From Bacillus sp. FJAT-50079 (lineage in GTDB: Bacteria; Bacillota; Bacilli; Bacillales; Bacillaceae_C): a stretch of 64,000 bases of DNA. Both the position numbers and the translations under genes were made by a program. Below the pieces are notes generated by a model, which saw only the letters and a list, made by a program, of their open reading frames with translations, made no database searches and had not been told where the DNA came from. Location of the stretch: positions 328,918 to 392,917 of the forward strand of contig NZ_JAGYPD010000005.1 in the NCBI RefSeq assembly GCF_018343515.1, in the 5' to 3' direction. Positions 7,438-16,527 of this stretch are shown here, in pieces; positions within the stretch are counted from its first letter, which is position 1, and each line of letters starts with the position of its first letter.

Positions 7438-8925
7438 ATGAGTGAGAATAAAAATCAGAAAAGAATGACTACAGCAGCTGGTGCTCCAGTTAGTAACAAT
7501 CAGGATTCAATGACGGCTGGTCCTAGAGGGCCAATGTTATTGCAAGATGTTTGGTTTTTAGAAAAAATGGCTCATTTCGATCGAGAGGTAATTCCTGAGC
7601 GGCGTATGCATGCGAAGGGATCTGGTGCATATGGCACATTTACCGTAACACATGATATTTCGAAGTACACGAGGGCGAAAATTTTCTCGGATATTGGCAA
7701 GAAAACGGACATGTTCGCGCGCTTTTCAACCGTTGCTGGTGAGCGTGGGGCCGCTGATGCAGAACGCGATATTCGGGGATTCGCTTTACGATTTTATACC
7801 GAAGAAGGTAACTGGGATATCGTCGGAAACAATACACCTGTATTTTTCTTCCGCGACCCGCTAAAATTCCCAGATTTAAACCACGCCGTTAAGCGTGACC
7901 CGCGCACAAATATGCGCAGTGCAAATAATAACTGGGATTTTTGGACAAACTTACCTGAAGCTCTTCATCAAGTAACGATCGTCATGAGTGATCGCGGAAT
8001 TCCGAAATCTTATCGGACGATGCACGGCTTCGGAAGTCATGCATTCAGTATGATTAACGCAGAAAATGAACGCGTTTGGGTGAAGTTCCATTTTCGTTCC
8101 CAACAAGGAATTGAAAACTTAACGGATGAAGAGGCAATTGATGTCGTCGGCGTTGACCGTGAAAGCCATCAAAGAGATTTATATGAGGCGATTGAAGAAG
8201 GCAATTTCCCGAAATGGAAAATGTACATCCAAGTCATGACAGAAGAACAAGCAAACAATATGCCATATAACCCGTTTGACTTAACAAAAGTATGGTATAA
8301 AAAGGATTTCCCATTGATTGAAGTTGGAGAATTTGAGCTAAACCGAAATCCGGATAACTATTTTGCTGAAGTAGAGCAAGCTGCCTTCACACCAGCAAAC
8401 GTTGTACCTGGTATTAGCTTCTCCCCTGACAAAATGTTACAAGGAAGACTTTTCTCTTACGGTGATGCGCAACGGTACCGTTTAGGTGTCAACCATCATC
8501 AAATTCCGGTCAATCAACCAAGATGTCCAGTACATAGCTTCCACCGCGATGGAGCAATGAGAGTGGACGGAAACGCTGGCAGCACACTCCATTATGAGCC
8601 GAATAGTTATGGTGAGTGGAAAGAACAGCCTGAATACAGCGAACCTGCTCTATCCCTTTACGGCAATGCAGACCGGTGGAATTTCAGAGAAGATGATGAT
8701 AATTACTACGAACAACCTGGAAAGCTCTTTAATTTAATGAGCGCCGAGCAAAAGCAGGCGCTATTCGAAAATACAGCAGCCAATATTGGGCCAGCTGATA
8801 AACATATTCAACTACGTCATATAAAAAATTGTTACAAAGCCGATCCGGCCTACGGCCAAGGCGTAGCCGAAGCACTCGGCATCGCTTGGAGTGAGCTAGA
8901 AGTAGCCGTAGAATTGGATGATTAA
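7438..8925 (+). CDS. katA: Monofunctional heme catalase, vegetative KatA-like
   Basis: 495 residues. Distal His58 (RRMHAKGSG), Asn131 ([10 protein letters not shown]) and proximal heme Tyr341 ([13 protein letters not shown]) are all present. The N-terminal [15 protein letters not shown] and overall length resemble B. subtilis vegetative KatA, though several usually invariant neighbours differ (for example GAYG for GAHG and DIRGFALRF for DPRGFAVKF). It is a divergent member or a KatB-type paralogue. It is monocistronic, divergent from the reductase operon, preceded by a likely PerR box, and ends in its own terminator. It removes peroxide formed during respiration. Confidence 0.9.
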   Translation: MSENKNQKRMTTAAGAPVSNNQDSMTAGPRGPMLLQDVWFLEKMAHFDREVIPERRMHAKGSGAYGTFTVTHDISKYTRAKIFSDIGKKTDMFARFSTVAGERGAADAERDIRGFALRFYTEEGNWDIVGNNTPVFFFRDPLKFPDLNHAVKRDPRTNMRSANNNWDFWTNLPEALHQVTIVMSDRGIPKSYRTMHGFGSHAFSMINAENERVWVKFHFRSQQGIENLTDEEAIDVVGVDRESHQRDLYEAIEEGNFPKWKMYIQVMTEEQANNMPYNPFDLTKVWYKKDFPLIEVGEFELNRNPDNYFAEVEQAAFTPANVVPGISFSPDKMLQGRLFSYGDAQRYRLGVNHHQIPVNQPRCPVHSFHRDGAMRVDGNAGSTLHYEPNSYGEWKEQPEYSEPALSLYGNADRWNFREDDDNYYEQPGKLFNLMSAEQKQALFENTAANIGPADKHIQLRHIKNCYKADPAYGQGVAEALGIAWSELEVAVELDD

Positions 8926-8932
8926 TTGCAAG

Positions 8933-8961
8933 GGAGCAGCGAAATGAGGCTGCTCCTTTTT
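8933..8961 (+). terminator. Rho-independent terminator of katA
   Basis: GGAGCAGC (8933-8940) and GCTGCTCC (8949-8956) form an 8-bp perfect stem with an 8-nt loop, followed by TTTTTG. Confidence 0.85.
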
Positions 8962-9058
8962 GTTTTATCGACATTCACTTATTCAGATGACAATTAAAGT
9001 TGGAAAATGATTTGCGATGGTGACCGTATCAAAAACTTTAAAATGAGAACTTAGACTG

Positions 9059-10072
9059 TTAGACGGTGGCTAATTGACCGCTTCCTGTCGAGAGTCGAGA
9101 AAGCGGTTCATTCGAAAGATCCTGATCGACAGGTTCTTATCCAAAAGTGAGATGGCTAGCCATTGGGCAGTTCCTAATCGACTGGTTTCCATCTAAAATC
9201 AAGAGGACCGGCGATTAGACAGTGGCTTATCGACAAGGTACTATGCATATTCATGATATTTGTCCATTAGGAACGCCCTTATCGACTGGTTTCCATCTAA
9301 AATCAAGAAGATCGGCTATTAGACAGTGGCTTATCGACAAGGTACTATGCATATTCATGATATTTGTCCATTAGAAACGCCCTTATCGACTCGTTCTTAG
9401 CTAAAATCAAGACGACCGGCTATTAGACAGTTCCTTATCGACCAGGTACTATGCATATTCATGATATTTGTCCATTAGGAACGCCCTTATCGACTCGTTC
9501 TTAGCTAAAATCAAGACGACCGGCTATTAGACAGTCCCTTATCGACCAGGTACTATGCATATTCATGATATTTGTCCATTAGGAACGCCCTTATCGACTG
9601 GTTTCCATCTAAAATCAAGACGACCGGCGATTAGACAGTGGCTTATCGACCAGGTACTATGCATATTCATGATATTTGTCCATTAGGAACGCCCTTATCG
9701 ACTCGTTCTCATCTAAAATCAAGATGACTGGCTATTAGACAGTCGCTTATCGACCAGGTACTATACATATTCATAATGTTTGTCCATTAGGCAATCCCTT
9801 ATCGACTGATTCTCATCTAAAATCAAGAGGACTGGCGATTAGACAGTGGCTTATCGACCAAGTACTATACAATTTCATGAAGTTTGTCCATTAGGCAATT
9901 CCTAATCGACTGATTCTCATCTAAAATCAAGAGGACTGGCGATTAGGTAGTTCTTATCGATCAGTTTTCACCGGGCTAGAGCAAGAACTTGGAAGATTAG
10001 ACAATCTTCATTTTCTCGCTTCTTGTCTAAAGTCGTAATATCGGTTCATTAACAATCTGTACATCATTAACC
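9059..10072. repeat. Two-level tandem repeat: 52-bp monomers arranged as 104-bp dimers
   Basis: About 20 monomers start at 9059, 9111, 9163, 9215 and then every 52 bp to 9943, then 9997 and 10049. Nearly every monomer begins TTAG and carries CTTATCGAC or a close relative at positions 12-20; the other positions differ between two alternating types. One type contains a TACTATGCATATTCAT-like segment, the other CATCTAAAATCAAGA. The pair repeats every 104 bp with very high identity in the centre (9215-9942) and decays outward at both ends. Neither 52 nor 104 is a multiple of three and stops are frequent, so it is non-coding. It fills the gap between convergent katA and the pseudouridine synthase gene. 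It is not CRISPR-like, since the spacers are not unique. Function unknown. Confidence 0.9.
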
Positions 10073-10112
10073 ACTCTTCTACGGGCTAGCTCCAGATTCT
10101 TCAAGCAGCTTG

Positions 10113-10790
10113 TTAAATCTCCCACAAATTCCATGGATATTCGTTTGGTGGCTTTGAATGAACTTCCACTATTTCTTTCGTTGTTGGATGTGGAAAATTT
10201 AATGTTCGAGCCCATAATGCGATTTGTTGCCCAGGACGATTTACTTTTGGCCCATATTTTTGATCGCCATAAAGTGGCAGTCCGGATGCTGAGAGTTGGA
10301 CGCGGATTTGATGTGAACGCCCTGTATGCAGACGAACGGCAAGTAGACTTAGTTTGTCTCTCGTTCCTATTAATTCGTATTCAAGTACTGCCTTTTTTGC
10401 TTGCTTATGATCTGCTGAAACCGCGTGGACTTTATTCTTTTTTGTGTCTTTATATAGATAGTGTTCCAATATTCCCTGATTTTCCTGTGGTTTTCCTCTC
10501 ACAACAGCGATGTACCAGCGGTCAAGCTCTCCTTTTCGGATCACATCCGATAATCGCGATGCGGACTTAGATGTTTTCGCAAATACCATCACACCTCCGA
10601 CAGGACGATCAAGACGATGAACAAGCCCTAAATAGACATTTCCAGGCTTTTGGTAGCGAATTTTTAAGTCTTGTTTTAAAATCGTCAATAAATCATTGTC
10701 ACCGCTATTATCTGCTTGTACAGGAATATTTACTGGTTTTTCAACAACGAGTACATGGTTATCTTCATATAGAATCGGTATATTCATCAT
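10113..10790 (-). CDS. RluA-family RNA pseudouridine synthase
   Basis: 225 residues. The catalytic motif HRLDRPVGG (catalytic Asp61) and the later HTGRSHQIRVQL segment identify the RluA/TruC superfamily, which isomerises uridine in rRNA or tRNA. There is no N-terminal S4 domain, so it is a short form and the target cannot be named. The start MMN at 10790 has AAGGAG immediately upstream. The gene is monocistronic and its 3' end is 40 bp from the tandem repeat array. Confidence 0.88.
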   Translation of the reverse strand: MMNIPILYEDNHVLVVEKPVNIPVQADNSGDNDLLTILKQDLKIRYQKPGNVYLGLVHRLDRPVGGVMVFAKTSKSASRLSDVIRKGELDRWYIAVVRGKPQENQGILEHYLYKDTKKNKVHAVSADHKQAKKAVLEYELIGTRDKLSLLAVRLHTGRSHQIRVQLSASGLPLYGDQKYGPKVNRPGQQIALWARTLNFPHPTTKEIVEVHSKPPNEYPWNLWEI

Positions 10791-11366
10791 TGCTCTCCTT
10801 ACCTTTTGTACCCATCATTATACATGGTAGAAAAATTTTTTTCGCATAATATGTTTATCCTCCTTTGATTCGGGTAAATAGAAAATACAAGGCGAAACAA
10901 CCATTGGATGATATGTATGTAGACGGGGAGTTTACAGTTACATTCAATGGATGAAATGCACAGCCTTGGCGGAAAGTTTGCTTCGCTGGCGATTTGGTAC
11001 ACTCGTCAAGAACCAAACATGGTTCTATTCACAGTGTTTTATCGTAATTGGCAGTAGATTTTTTGTGAAAGTGCAACTTGAAGACTGACTGCAAAAAGGG
11101 ATGTTTCCTATGCCAGGTAGGCAATGACAGTCAGATCCATCAAACTGCATTGACGGGTATTTTATTGTTCGTCAGGAAGGACAGTTTGGGAAATGTGAAA
11201 TGGAATAAACAAATTTTCCGTGTGCACCCCTTTTTGAGCGGGCTGAAAAAGAGGAGAAAAATGCCAAGAAACCTCTATAATATTCTGCTTATACTGAAAG
11301 GTAATCAATCATGTGGGTGGAAATTAGGTTTCGAACGTTCTTTTTCTCGGACATTGTAGCCACCTC
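10791..11366. other. Intergenic stretch without a supported gene
   Basis: The short frames here lack ribosome-binding sites, and the longest (11078-11359) has no recognisable composition or motif. No strong hairpin or promoter stood out. It could be a decayed region. Confidence 0.5.
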
Positions 11367-11427
11367 TTAAAGGGCAAAGGAAAAGGCATGGTCCTATTCG
11401 GATCACGCCTTTTTCTTTACCCTTTAA
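11367..11427. terminator. Long bidirectional stem-loop
   Basis: TTAAAGGGCAAAGGAAAAGG (from 11367) pairs with the segment ending CCCTTTAA at 11427, giving a stem of more than 20 bp with few mismatches. It overlaps the stop codon of the leftward small gene at 11424 and probably ends its transcript. Confidence 0.75.
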
Positions 11428-11606
11428 TGCATCCCCTTCCATTCTCCTTGATTTTTCGATGACTTTGCTTTTTTAGCTTTTTCCTTATGTGCGCGATTAG
11501 CATTTGCGCTACCAAATTCTTTAGAGAATTCTGCATCCGTTTTACTTTGGTCAAATCCTTGTTTATTCTTTTGTTCCGCATCTTTTTTCTTCGTTCGTTT
11601 CGCCAT
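11424..11606 (-). CDS. Small basic hydrophilic protein, SASP-like
   Basis: 60 residues, very rich in Lys, Ala and Gln, with no hydrophobic core. The ATG at 11606 is behind AGGAGG. The segment TDAEFSKEFGSANANR recalls small acid-soluble spore proteins, and a gamma-type spore protein gene lies immediately upstream on the same strand. I do not recognise the exact family. A forespore protein is plausible from composition and context only. Confidence 0.65.
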   Translation of the reverse strand: MAKRTKKKDAEQKNKQGFDQSKTDAEFSKEFGSANANRAHKEKAKKAKSSKNQGEWKGMH

Positions 11607-11660
11607 GGGACATCCTCCTCATTTCATCTTTATTATGAGAAAGGAGAGAGAAAATATTCG

Positions 11661-11873
11661 TCACCATGTAGATTGTCGGTTTTTCCTTTTTACTTCCTCC
11701 ACATCCGTATCGCTATATATTGTTGTACCTTTCCCACCCGTTGTTTGGGCTAGCCATTCCTTTACTTCATTGTAAGACATGCCCGATTGCTCATTTTTTC
11801 TTTTCACTTCATTAATATTTGTTCCGGCTACTGTGAATATGTCATTTGAACGATTTTCGTCATTTGTTTTCAT
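11661..11873 (-). CDS. Gamma-type small acid-soluble spore protein
   Basis: 70 residues from the ATG at 11873 with AGGAG upstream. Two copies of a TN/TD-x-x-EVKRKN-x-QS element (residues near 19-31 and 57-69) flank a glycine-rich centre. This is the repeated pattern of SspE-like gamma SASPs, amino-acid stores degraded in spore germination. Here the repeats are fewer and shorter than in B. subtilis SspE (84 residues). It marks the organism as a spore former. Confidence 0.7.
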   Translation of the reverse strand: MKTNDENRSNDIFTVAGTNINEVKRKNEQSGMSYNEVKEWLAQTTGGKGTTIYSDTDVEEVKRKNRQSTW

Positions 11874-12120
11874 CACGCCACTCCTATTTTCGTTTCACGT
11901 TAGCTTCTCCTGAAATCCTTTTCTCATTCAGATGAATCATAATGAGACCTATCACCATCGAGATTGATCGTCTATGACCATTTGATCATAAGAGAAATTA
12001 CCTTAAACTTCCCATTCATTTCTATTTATTTTATGTTACAATGGATCACAATATAGAAATCACAATACAAAATGCCGATTTCTGGATTTACTTTCTAATG
12101 AAATTTTAATCTTATCCTCA

Positions 12121-12148
12121 TTGTTCTTTTAAATTGGATCGTTATGAT
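12121..12148 (+). promoter_or_regulatory. Possible promoter for the duplicated-domain protein
   Basis: TTGTTC (12121-12126), a 16-bp spacer and TATGAT (12143-12148) precede the gene at 12213. The remainder of 11874-12212 is AT-rich and shows no gene. Confidence 0.35.
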
Positions 12149-12212
12149 GGTAATACAGAAGCAAGACATGATTAAAATCTTTAGAAAATGAAAATAGGAG
12201 GAGGTTTTCAAC

Positions 12213-12638
12213 ATGGTTCAAGATTTTGAGGTAAAAACGCTTTTCGAAGGACAAATTCACGAGCGTCAACAATTTACATTAAGCATTGAAGGCAATAAAT
12301 ATCAGGGGATTTTTCATGAAAAGGAAATTCAATGGTTTCATCCCCACCCTAAAAATATTCTCGAAGAGGAAGATCTTGAGAATGTTGAAACCAAGGTTTA
12401 TGATTTAATAACCAATGAAGAAATTGAAAACTTTGAAGTAAAACCATTATTTAAAAATCAAATTCATGAACGTCAGCAATTTACATTAAATATCGAAGGT
12501 CACACATATCAAGGAATTTATCATGATGAAGAAATCCAATGGTTCCACCCCCATCCGAAAAATGTTCTTGAAGAGGAAGACCTTGAAAATATGGAATCTA
12601 AAGTATCTAACTTAATGACAAATAAATTAGAGCATTAG
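12213..12638 (+). CDS. Protein of two duplicated YheE-like domains
   Basis: 141 residues with AGGAGGAGG upstream. Residues 1-65 and 66-135 are tandem copies of one domain. Each contains a FEVK-x-LF segment, then IHERQQFTL, an EG-x-x-YQGI strand, and EIQWFHPHPKN followed by LEEEDLEN. The domain resembles YheE (DUF5342), a small uncharacterised Bacillus family normally present once. Nucleotide similarity between halves is high, so the duplication is recent. Function unknown; cytosolic, no signal or membrane segment. Confidence 0.75.
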   Translation: MVQDFEVKTLFEGQIHERQQFTLSIEGNKYQGIFHEKEIQWFHPHPKNILEEEDLENVETKVYDLITNEEIENFEVKPLFKNQIHERQQFTLNIEGHTYQGIYHDEEIQWFHPHPKNVLEEEDLENMESKVSNLMTNKLEH

Positions 12639-12645
12639 ATTTACA

Positions 12646-12679
12646 TGTGGCTGCCTGTTTGGGCAGCCACATTTTTTAT
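12646..12679 (+). terminator. Rho-independent terminator
   Basis: A perfect 11-bp stem (ATGTGGCTGCC at 12646-12656 with its complement at 12663-12673) is followed by a T-run. Confidence 0.9.
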
Positions 12680-13119
12680 TCATTTGCAAACGTCTAATTC
12701 GATTAAATCTATAAGTTTTTAAAGTGATCAAGAGTTCTGTTTGTTCCTCGCTAGCTAATCCTTACTGTAAGCTATGCCGAATTATCATAGATTTCAACTC
12801 CTTTGTTAATTCACATCATGCAGGTTAGGCTTTTAACATTCATTTTTCCGAATCACTTAGTGAGAAATTGCCCACTACTCGATCTCCGAAGATTATTCGT
12901 ATCTGTTAACCAAATTTCATACGCCCTTTCACTCATCTGAGCGATTATTTGATTAAGTGCGCCATATTGGGCATTATTATCCTGCTTTCATCTCCTTGTA
13001 CTTATATAAACATCCCCCTATTCTGATTTTTAAGTTGATCGATTGTAAAAGACTATATCTAATCTTCCGTTTATTCATTATAATTGTAACCAATCTAGAT
13101 TTTTGAGGAGTGTTTGACA
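12680..13119. other. Intergenic stretch, no gene seen
   Basis: AT-rich sequence with no frame carrying a ribosome-binding site. A TATAAT at 13079-13084 may be the -10 of the methyltransferase gene that follows, though no matching -35 is visible. Confidence 0.4.
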
Positions 13120-13881
13120 ATGGACGATCAATGGAATGCCCATTTGTATGACAGAAAACATGCTTTCGTTTCACAATATGGTGAGTCGCTCATTGATTTA
13201 TTGGCTCCAATGAAAGGAGAAAAGATTCTTGATCTCGGCTGTGGTACAGGAGATTTAGCTAAACGTTTGTCCGATTTAGACACAAATATTATTGGCGTTG
13301 ATCAATCGGAAAATATGGTAAATCAAGCATTAAACAAGTATCCGAATCTTTCCTTTCAAGTGCAAAACGCACTCGATTTACCGTACAATAACGAGTTTGA
13401 TGCTGTCTTTTCAAACGCAACCTTGCATTGGATAAAACCGCCAGAACGAGTATTACATAGCATTTTTAATAGCTTGAAAAAAGGAGGTAGATTGGTTGCT
13501 GAATTTGGCGGAATAGGAAATGTCCAAAGTATTACCGAGGAAATGATCCATCAAATCGAGAAGCTAGGAATGGAGTATGATTATACGCAATTTCCTTGGT
13601 ATTTTCCTAGCATTGGTGAATATACAGCTTTAATGGAGAAGATTGGATTCCACGTAACATTTGCCCATCACTTTGCACGTCCTACTCCTTTAGAAGGGGA
13701 AAATGGGCTTAGAAATTGGATCACCATGTTTGCGGATAACCTATTAGCAGGCTTCACTGAAGAAAAAAAAGAAATAGTTATCGAGAATGCGGAAAAACGT
13801 TTAAAACATATTCTATATGTGGATGGTCAATGGATCGCGGATTATAAGCGAATTCGTGTAATTGGAGTGAAGGTACAATAG
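13120..13881 (+). CDS. Class I SAM-dependent methyltransferase
   Basis: 253 residues. Motif I ILDLGCGTGDLA, the acidic ribose-binding residue in IIGVDQSENM, and the post-motif FDAVFSNATLHWI place it in the class I family. LHWI and the C-terminal helical cap resemble trans-aconitate 2-methyltransferase (Tam)-like proteins. The substrate cannot be deduced. I chose the ATG at 13120, nine bases after GAGGAG, over a TTG two codons earlier that is too close to that site. Confidence 0.85.
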   Translation: MDDQWNAHLYDRKHAFVSQYGESLIDLLAPMKGEKILDLGCGTGDLAKRLSDLDTNIIGVDQSENMVNQALNKYPNLSFQVQNALDLPYNNEFDAVFSNATLHWIKPPERVLHSIFNSLKKGGRLVAEFGGIGNVQSITEEMIHQIEKLGMEYDYTQFPWYFPSIGEYTALMEKIGFHVTFAHHFARPTPLEGENGLRNWITMFADNLLAGFTEEKKEIVIENAEKRLKHILYVDGQWIADYKRIRVIGVKVQ

Positions 13882-13885
13882 ATAC

Positions 13886-13924
13886 ATGAAAGCATGCTTA
13901 GAATTAGCATGCTTTCATTTTTGT
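13886..13924. terminator. Bidirectional terminator
   Basis: A perfect 13-bp stem (13886-13898 with 13906-13918) and 7-nt loop, followed by TTTTTG on the plus strand. It separates the methyltransferase gene from the convergent sugar-transport cluster. Confidence 0.9.
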
Positions 13925-13939
13925 CTACAATAATGACGT

Positions 13940-14587
13940 TTATAAAGCTACCCGCCCTGTATGTGTTTTTTCTGTCATCCGCTCAATCGATTGAAAGCAT
14001 TGATAAGCTAACCACATATTTAAATGGCATAAAAAGGTGATGCCAAAAAGAGGAATAAAGCCCGGTAAATAAATAAAAAAGTAATACGCTGTTACGCATG
14101 TAATGATCATGGCGATCAGGTTTGCGGGATGTAAAAAGGCAATGATTAACGCTTGCTTCAAATACTCAAACAAGCTTAGTTTATAATGAACATAAACTGG
14201 AAACACATAAAAAAGTAAGATAATGAACACAACCGCAATTAAGAGCATTAGGAAGCTCATAATTAGGCTGCCAGATCCTTCAAAGCTTCTGAAAAAGAAT
14301 AAATTAAACGTAATTAAGAGAGCCAAGATAAGCAACATAGCTCCAAATCTGTTTGAACGCAAAAACTCCTTCCGATACACATGCCAAAATGTTTTTGTAA
14401 TCGGAATATCTTCCTCGCCCATCGCTGTTTTTCTCGCAATTGAATAAAGGGCAATCGTACTAGGCATTATCCCTAAGAGAATCCCACCTAATAAAGTAAA
14501 GCCAACCCATAATACATTTAAATAAAAGAAATGAGTAATCCATCGACAAACATTGTAAATCCCTGTTAATAATCGATTCATTTGCAT
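13940..14587 (-). CDS. YesL-like membrane protein (DUF624)
   Basis: 215 residues, about five hydrophobic helices, with the N-terminal MNRLLTGIYNVCRWI segment and an acidic/basic loop (MGEEDIPITKTFWHVYRKEF) typical of DUF624/YesL proteins that accompany carbohydrate ABC transporters. The ATG at 14587 follows AAGGAGTGGGG. Last gene of the transporter operon. Its role is unknown; a link to transporter function is inferred only from this recurring neighbourhood. Confidence 0.8.
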   Translation of the reverse strand: MQMNRLLTGIYNVCRWITHFFYLNVLWVGFTLLGGILLGIMPSTIALYSIARKTAMGEEDIPITKTFWHVYRKEFLRSNRFGAMLLILALLITFNLFFFRSFEGSGSLIMSFLMLLIAVVFIILLFYVFPVYVHYKLSLFEYLKQALIIAFLHPANLIAMIITCVTAYYFFIYLPGFIPLFGITFLCHLNMWLAYQCFQSIERMTEKTHTGRVAL

Positions 14588-14625
14588 TTTTCCCCACTCC
14601 TTCCTAAGCAATCGGAATGGACAAG

Positions 14626-15474
14626 TTACGATTTCAACCCACTTGTACTAATCCCTTCCACGATATATTTTTGGAAGATAAAAAAGATAATAAAGACGGG
14701 TAATAAACTAACCGTCGTCATCGCAAACATAGCCCCCCAGTTCGTTACCGCATTAGGATCCGAAAAAAGCTTTAATGCCAAAGAAACAGGATATTTTTCA
14801 GGAGTAACTAAGTATAATAATGGTCCCATAAAGTCATCCCAGCGCCAATAGAATGAAAAAATAGCTGCTGTCATCATTGCCGGAACAACTAATGGCACAA
14901 TAATTCTAAAGAAAATTGAAATTGTATTGCAGCCATCAATTCTCGCAGCTTGGTCTAGTTCGGTTGGAATTGTTCTAATAAACTGCATGATCAAAAATAT
15001 AAAGAATGGCACTCCGAAAAAGGTTGGCAAAATTAATGGAAGATACGTATCAATCCACCCAAAACTATTAAACATAATATACTGTGGAATCATGACCATT
15101 TCATATGGAAGCATCATTGTCAGCATCATTAATACAAACCAAATATTTCTTCCGACGAACTTCACCCTTGAAAAGCCATAGGCAATAAAAGTGGATGAGA
15201 TAATACTGCCAATTGTTGATATAAACGTAATAATGAAGGAATTTTTGAAAAAGGTGGAGAATGTTATGCCTCCAAATCCTTTCCATCCTTCTTTAAAATT
15301 CGAAAAATCCCATGAAGTTGGAATTAATTTATGAGCATCAACAAAAACGGTGGAACTTTCCTTAAAGGAGCTCATTGTCATCCAGGCAAGTGGGTACAGC
15401 ATGATTGCGGTAAAAATGATGAGCCCTATATGTAAAAGTATTTTGTTATTCCTTTTTTTCGTCCTTATATCCAT
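14626..15474 (-). CDS. Carbohydrate ABC transporter permease, MalG/YesQ type
   Basis: 282 residues with six predicted membrane helices. The EAA loop DQAARIDGCNTISIFFRIIVP, which docks on the ATPase, lies near residues 185-205. It forms the inner-membrane channel together with the upstream permease. The ATG at 15474 has GGAAGGGAG upstream. No ATPase gene is in the cluster, so a shared MsmX-type ATPase is presumably used, as in other Bacillus sugar importers. Confidence 0.9.
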   Translation of the reverse strand: MDIRTKKRNNKILLHIGLIIFTAIMLYPLAWMTMSSFKESSTVFVDAHKLIPTSWDFSNFKEGWKGFGGITFSTFFKNSFIITFISTIGSIISSTFIAYGFSRVKFVGRNIWFVLMMLTMMLPYEMVMIPQYIMFNSFGWIDTYLPLILPTFFGVPFFIFLIMQFIRTIPTELDQAARIDGCNTISIFFRIIVPLVVPAMMTAAIFSFYWRWDDFMGPLLYLVTPEKYPVSLALKLFSDPNAVTNWGAMFAMTTVSLLPVFIIFFIFQKYIVEGISTSGLKS

Positions 15475-15495
15475 CTTGGTAGGCTCCCTTCCTTA

Positions 15496-16437
15496 TTAAT
15501 CACCGTAATGTACCCATTTATCTGAACTCTTAAAAATAAGTGCGGTTAAAAAAGCAATGATAATCAGCATTACCCACGCCATCGCTGAAGCGTAACCCAT
15601 ATCAAAAAATTCAAACGCTCTTCGATACATATAAAGAACATATAATAACGTACTGTTCATTGGTCCTCCATTTGTTACGATAAAACTAGGCGTAAAGGCC
15701 ATAAATCCTTGAATCGTTTGCATTACAGTATTGAATAAAATAACCGGAGTGAGCAGTGGAATCGTAATTTTCATAAACTGTTGCCAAGGCTTAGCTCCAT
15801 CTACGCTTGATGCTTCATAATACGTTTGTGGTATATTCCTCAGCCCAGCAAGGAAAATTAACATAGATGAACCAAATTGCCACCCGTATAGAGCAACCAA
15901 TGTCCAAATGGCTGTATCTGGATCGCCTAACCATGAATGAGTAGGCAAACCTAGCATTGCTAAAATTGAATTAAGCGCCCCATCAATTCCGAATAATTGT
16001 CTCCACATGATCGCAATACCGATGCTTCCTCCAACAACAGACGGCAAGTAAAGGAGTGTACGATACAAACCAACAGCCTCTACCACTTTATTTAGAACAA
16101 CTGCCACAAATAAAGCAAAAATCAATCTTATTGGTACAGCAGTAGCCGCGTAAAAAAACGTTACTTTTAATGATTCCTTCCAAGTTTTATCCGCTGTAAA
16201 CATCCGCTCATAATTTCCCAGTCCTATCCAATTGCCTTGACCACCCATCGTATAATCGGTAAATGATAAATATAATGAATATAAAATCGGATAAAGGGTC
16301 AAACCAATTAAGCCAATAATAAAAGGTGAAATAAAAAGATAGCCCATACGATTTTCATAATCGGTTTTTAATTTTCGCCTTCGCGGCGTTTTCATCGGTG
16401 TTTCGGGTGTTATTTCTAGTTTATTTATTGCCACCAT
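15496..16437 (-). CDS. Carbohydrate ABC transporter permease, MalF/YesP type
   Basis: 313 residues, six membrane helices after a charged N-terminus (about 1-30). The EAA loop EASSVDGAKPWQQFMKITIP lies near residues 215-235. I place the start at the ATG at 16437; a GTG two codons earlier is possible. It pairs with the downstream permease, 21 bp away. Confidence 0.9.
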   Translation of the reverse strand: MVAINKLEITPETPMKTPRRRKLKTDYENRMGYLFISPFIIGLIGLTLYPILYSLYLSFTDYTMGGQGNWIGLGNYERMFTADKTWKESLKVTFFYAATAVPIRLIFALFVAVVLNKVVEAVGLYRTLLYLPSVVGGSIGIAIMWRQLFGIDGALNSILAMLGLPTHSWLGDPDTAIWTLVALYGWQFGSSMLIFLAGLRNIPQTYYEASSVDGAKPWQQFMKITIPLLTPVILFNTVMQTIQGFMAFTPSFIVTNGGPMNSTLLYVLYMYRRAFEFFDMGYASAMAWVMLIIIAFLTALIFKSSDKWVHYGD

Positions 16438-16527
16438 ACTCACCCTTTCCCAAGTTTCTCCTGATATAAATGGTCCTGGTCATTTACATGAACACAGGAC
16501 CATTTATTAAAGGTACGATTCTTACGT

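Noticed and set aside
9215-9942. DnaA-box cluster (TTATCGACA-like elements)
   Set aside because: Each differs from the DnaA box at a normally invariant C, and most copies end in ACC or ACT; kept only as a remark.
9059-10072. CRISPR array
   Set aside because: No constant repeat with unique spacers: the whole 104-bp unit is conserved, and no cas genes are near.
11078-11359. Possible 93-codon gene
   Set aside because: No ribosome-binding site, atypical composition and no recognisable motif.
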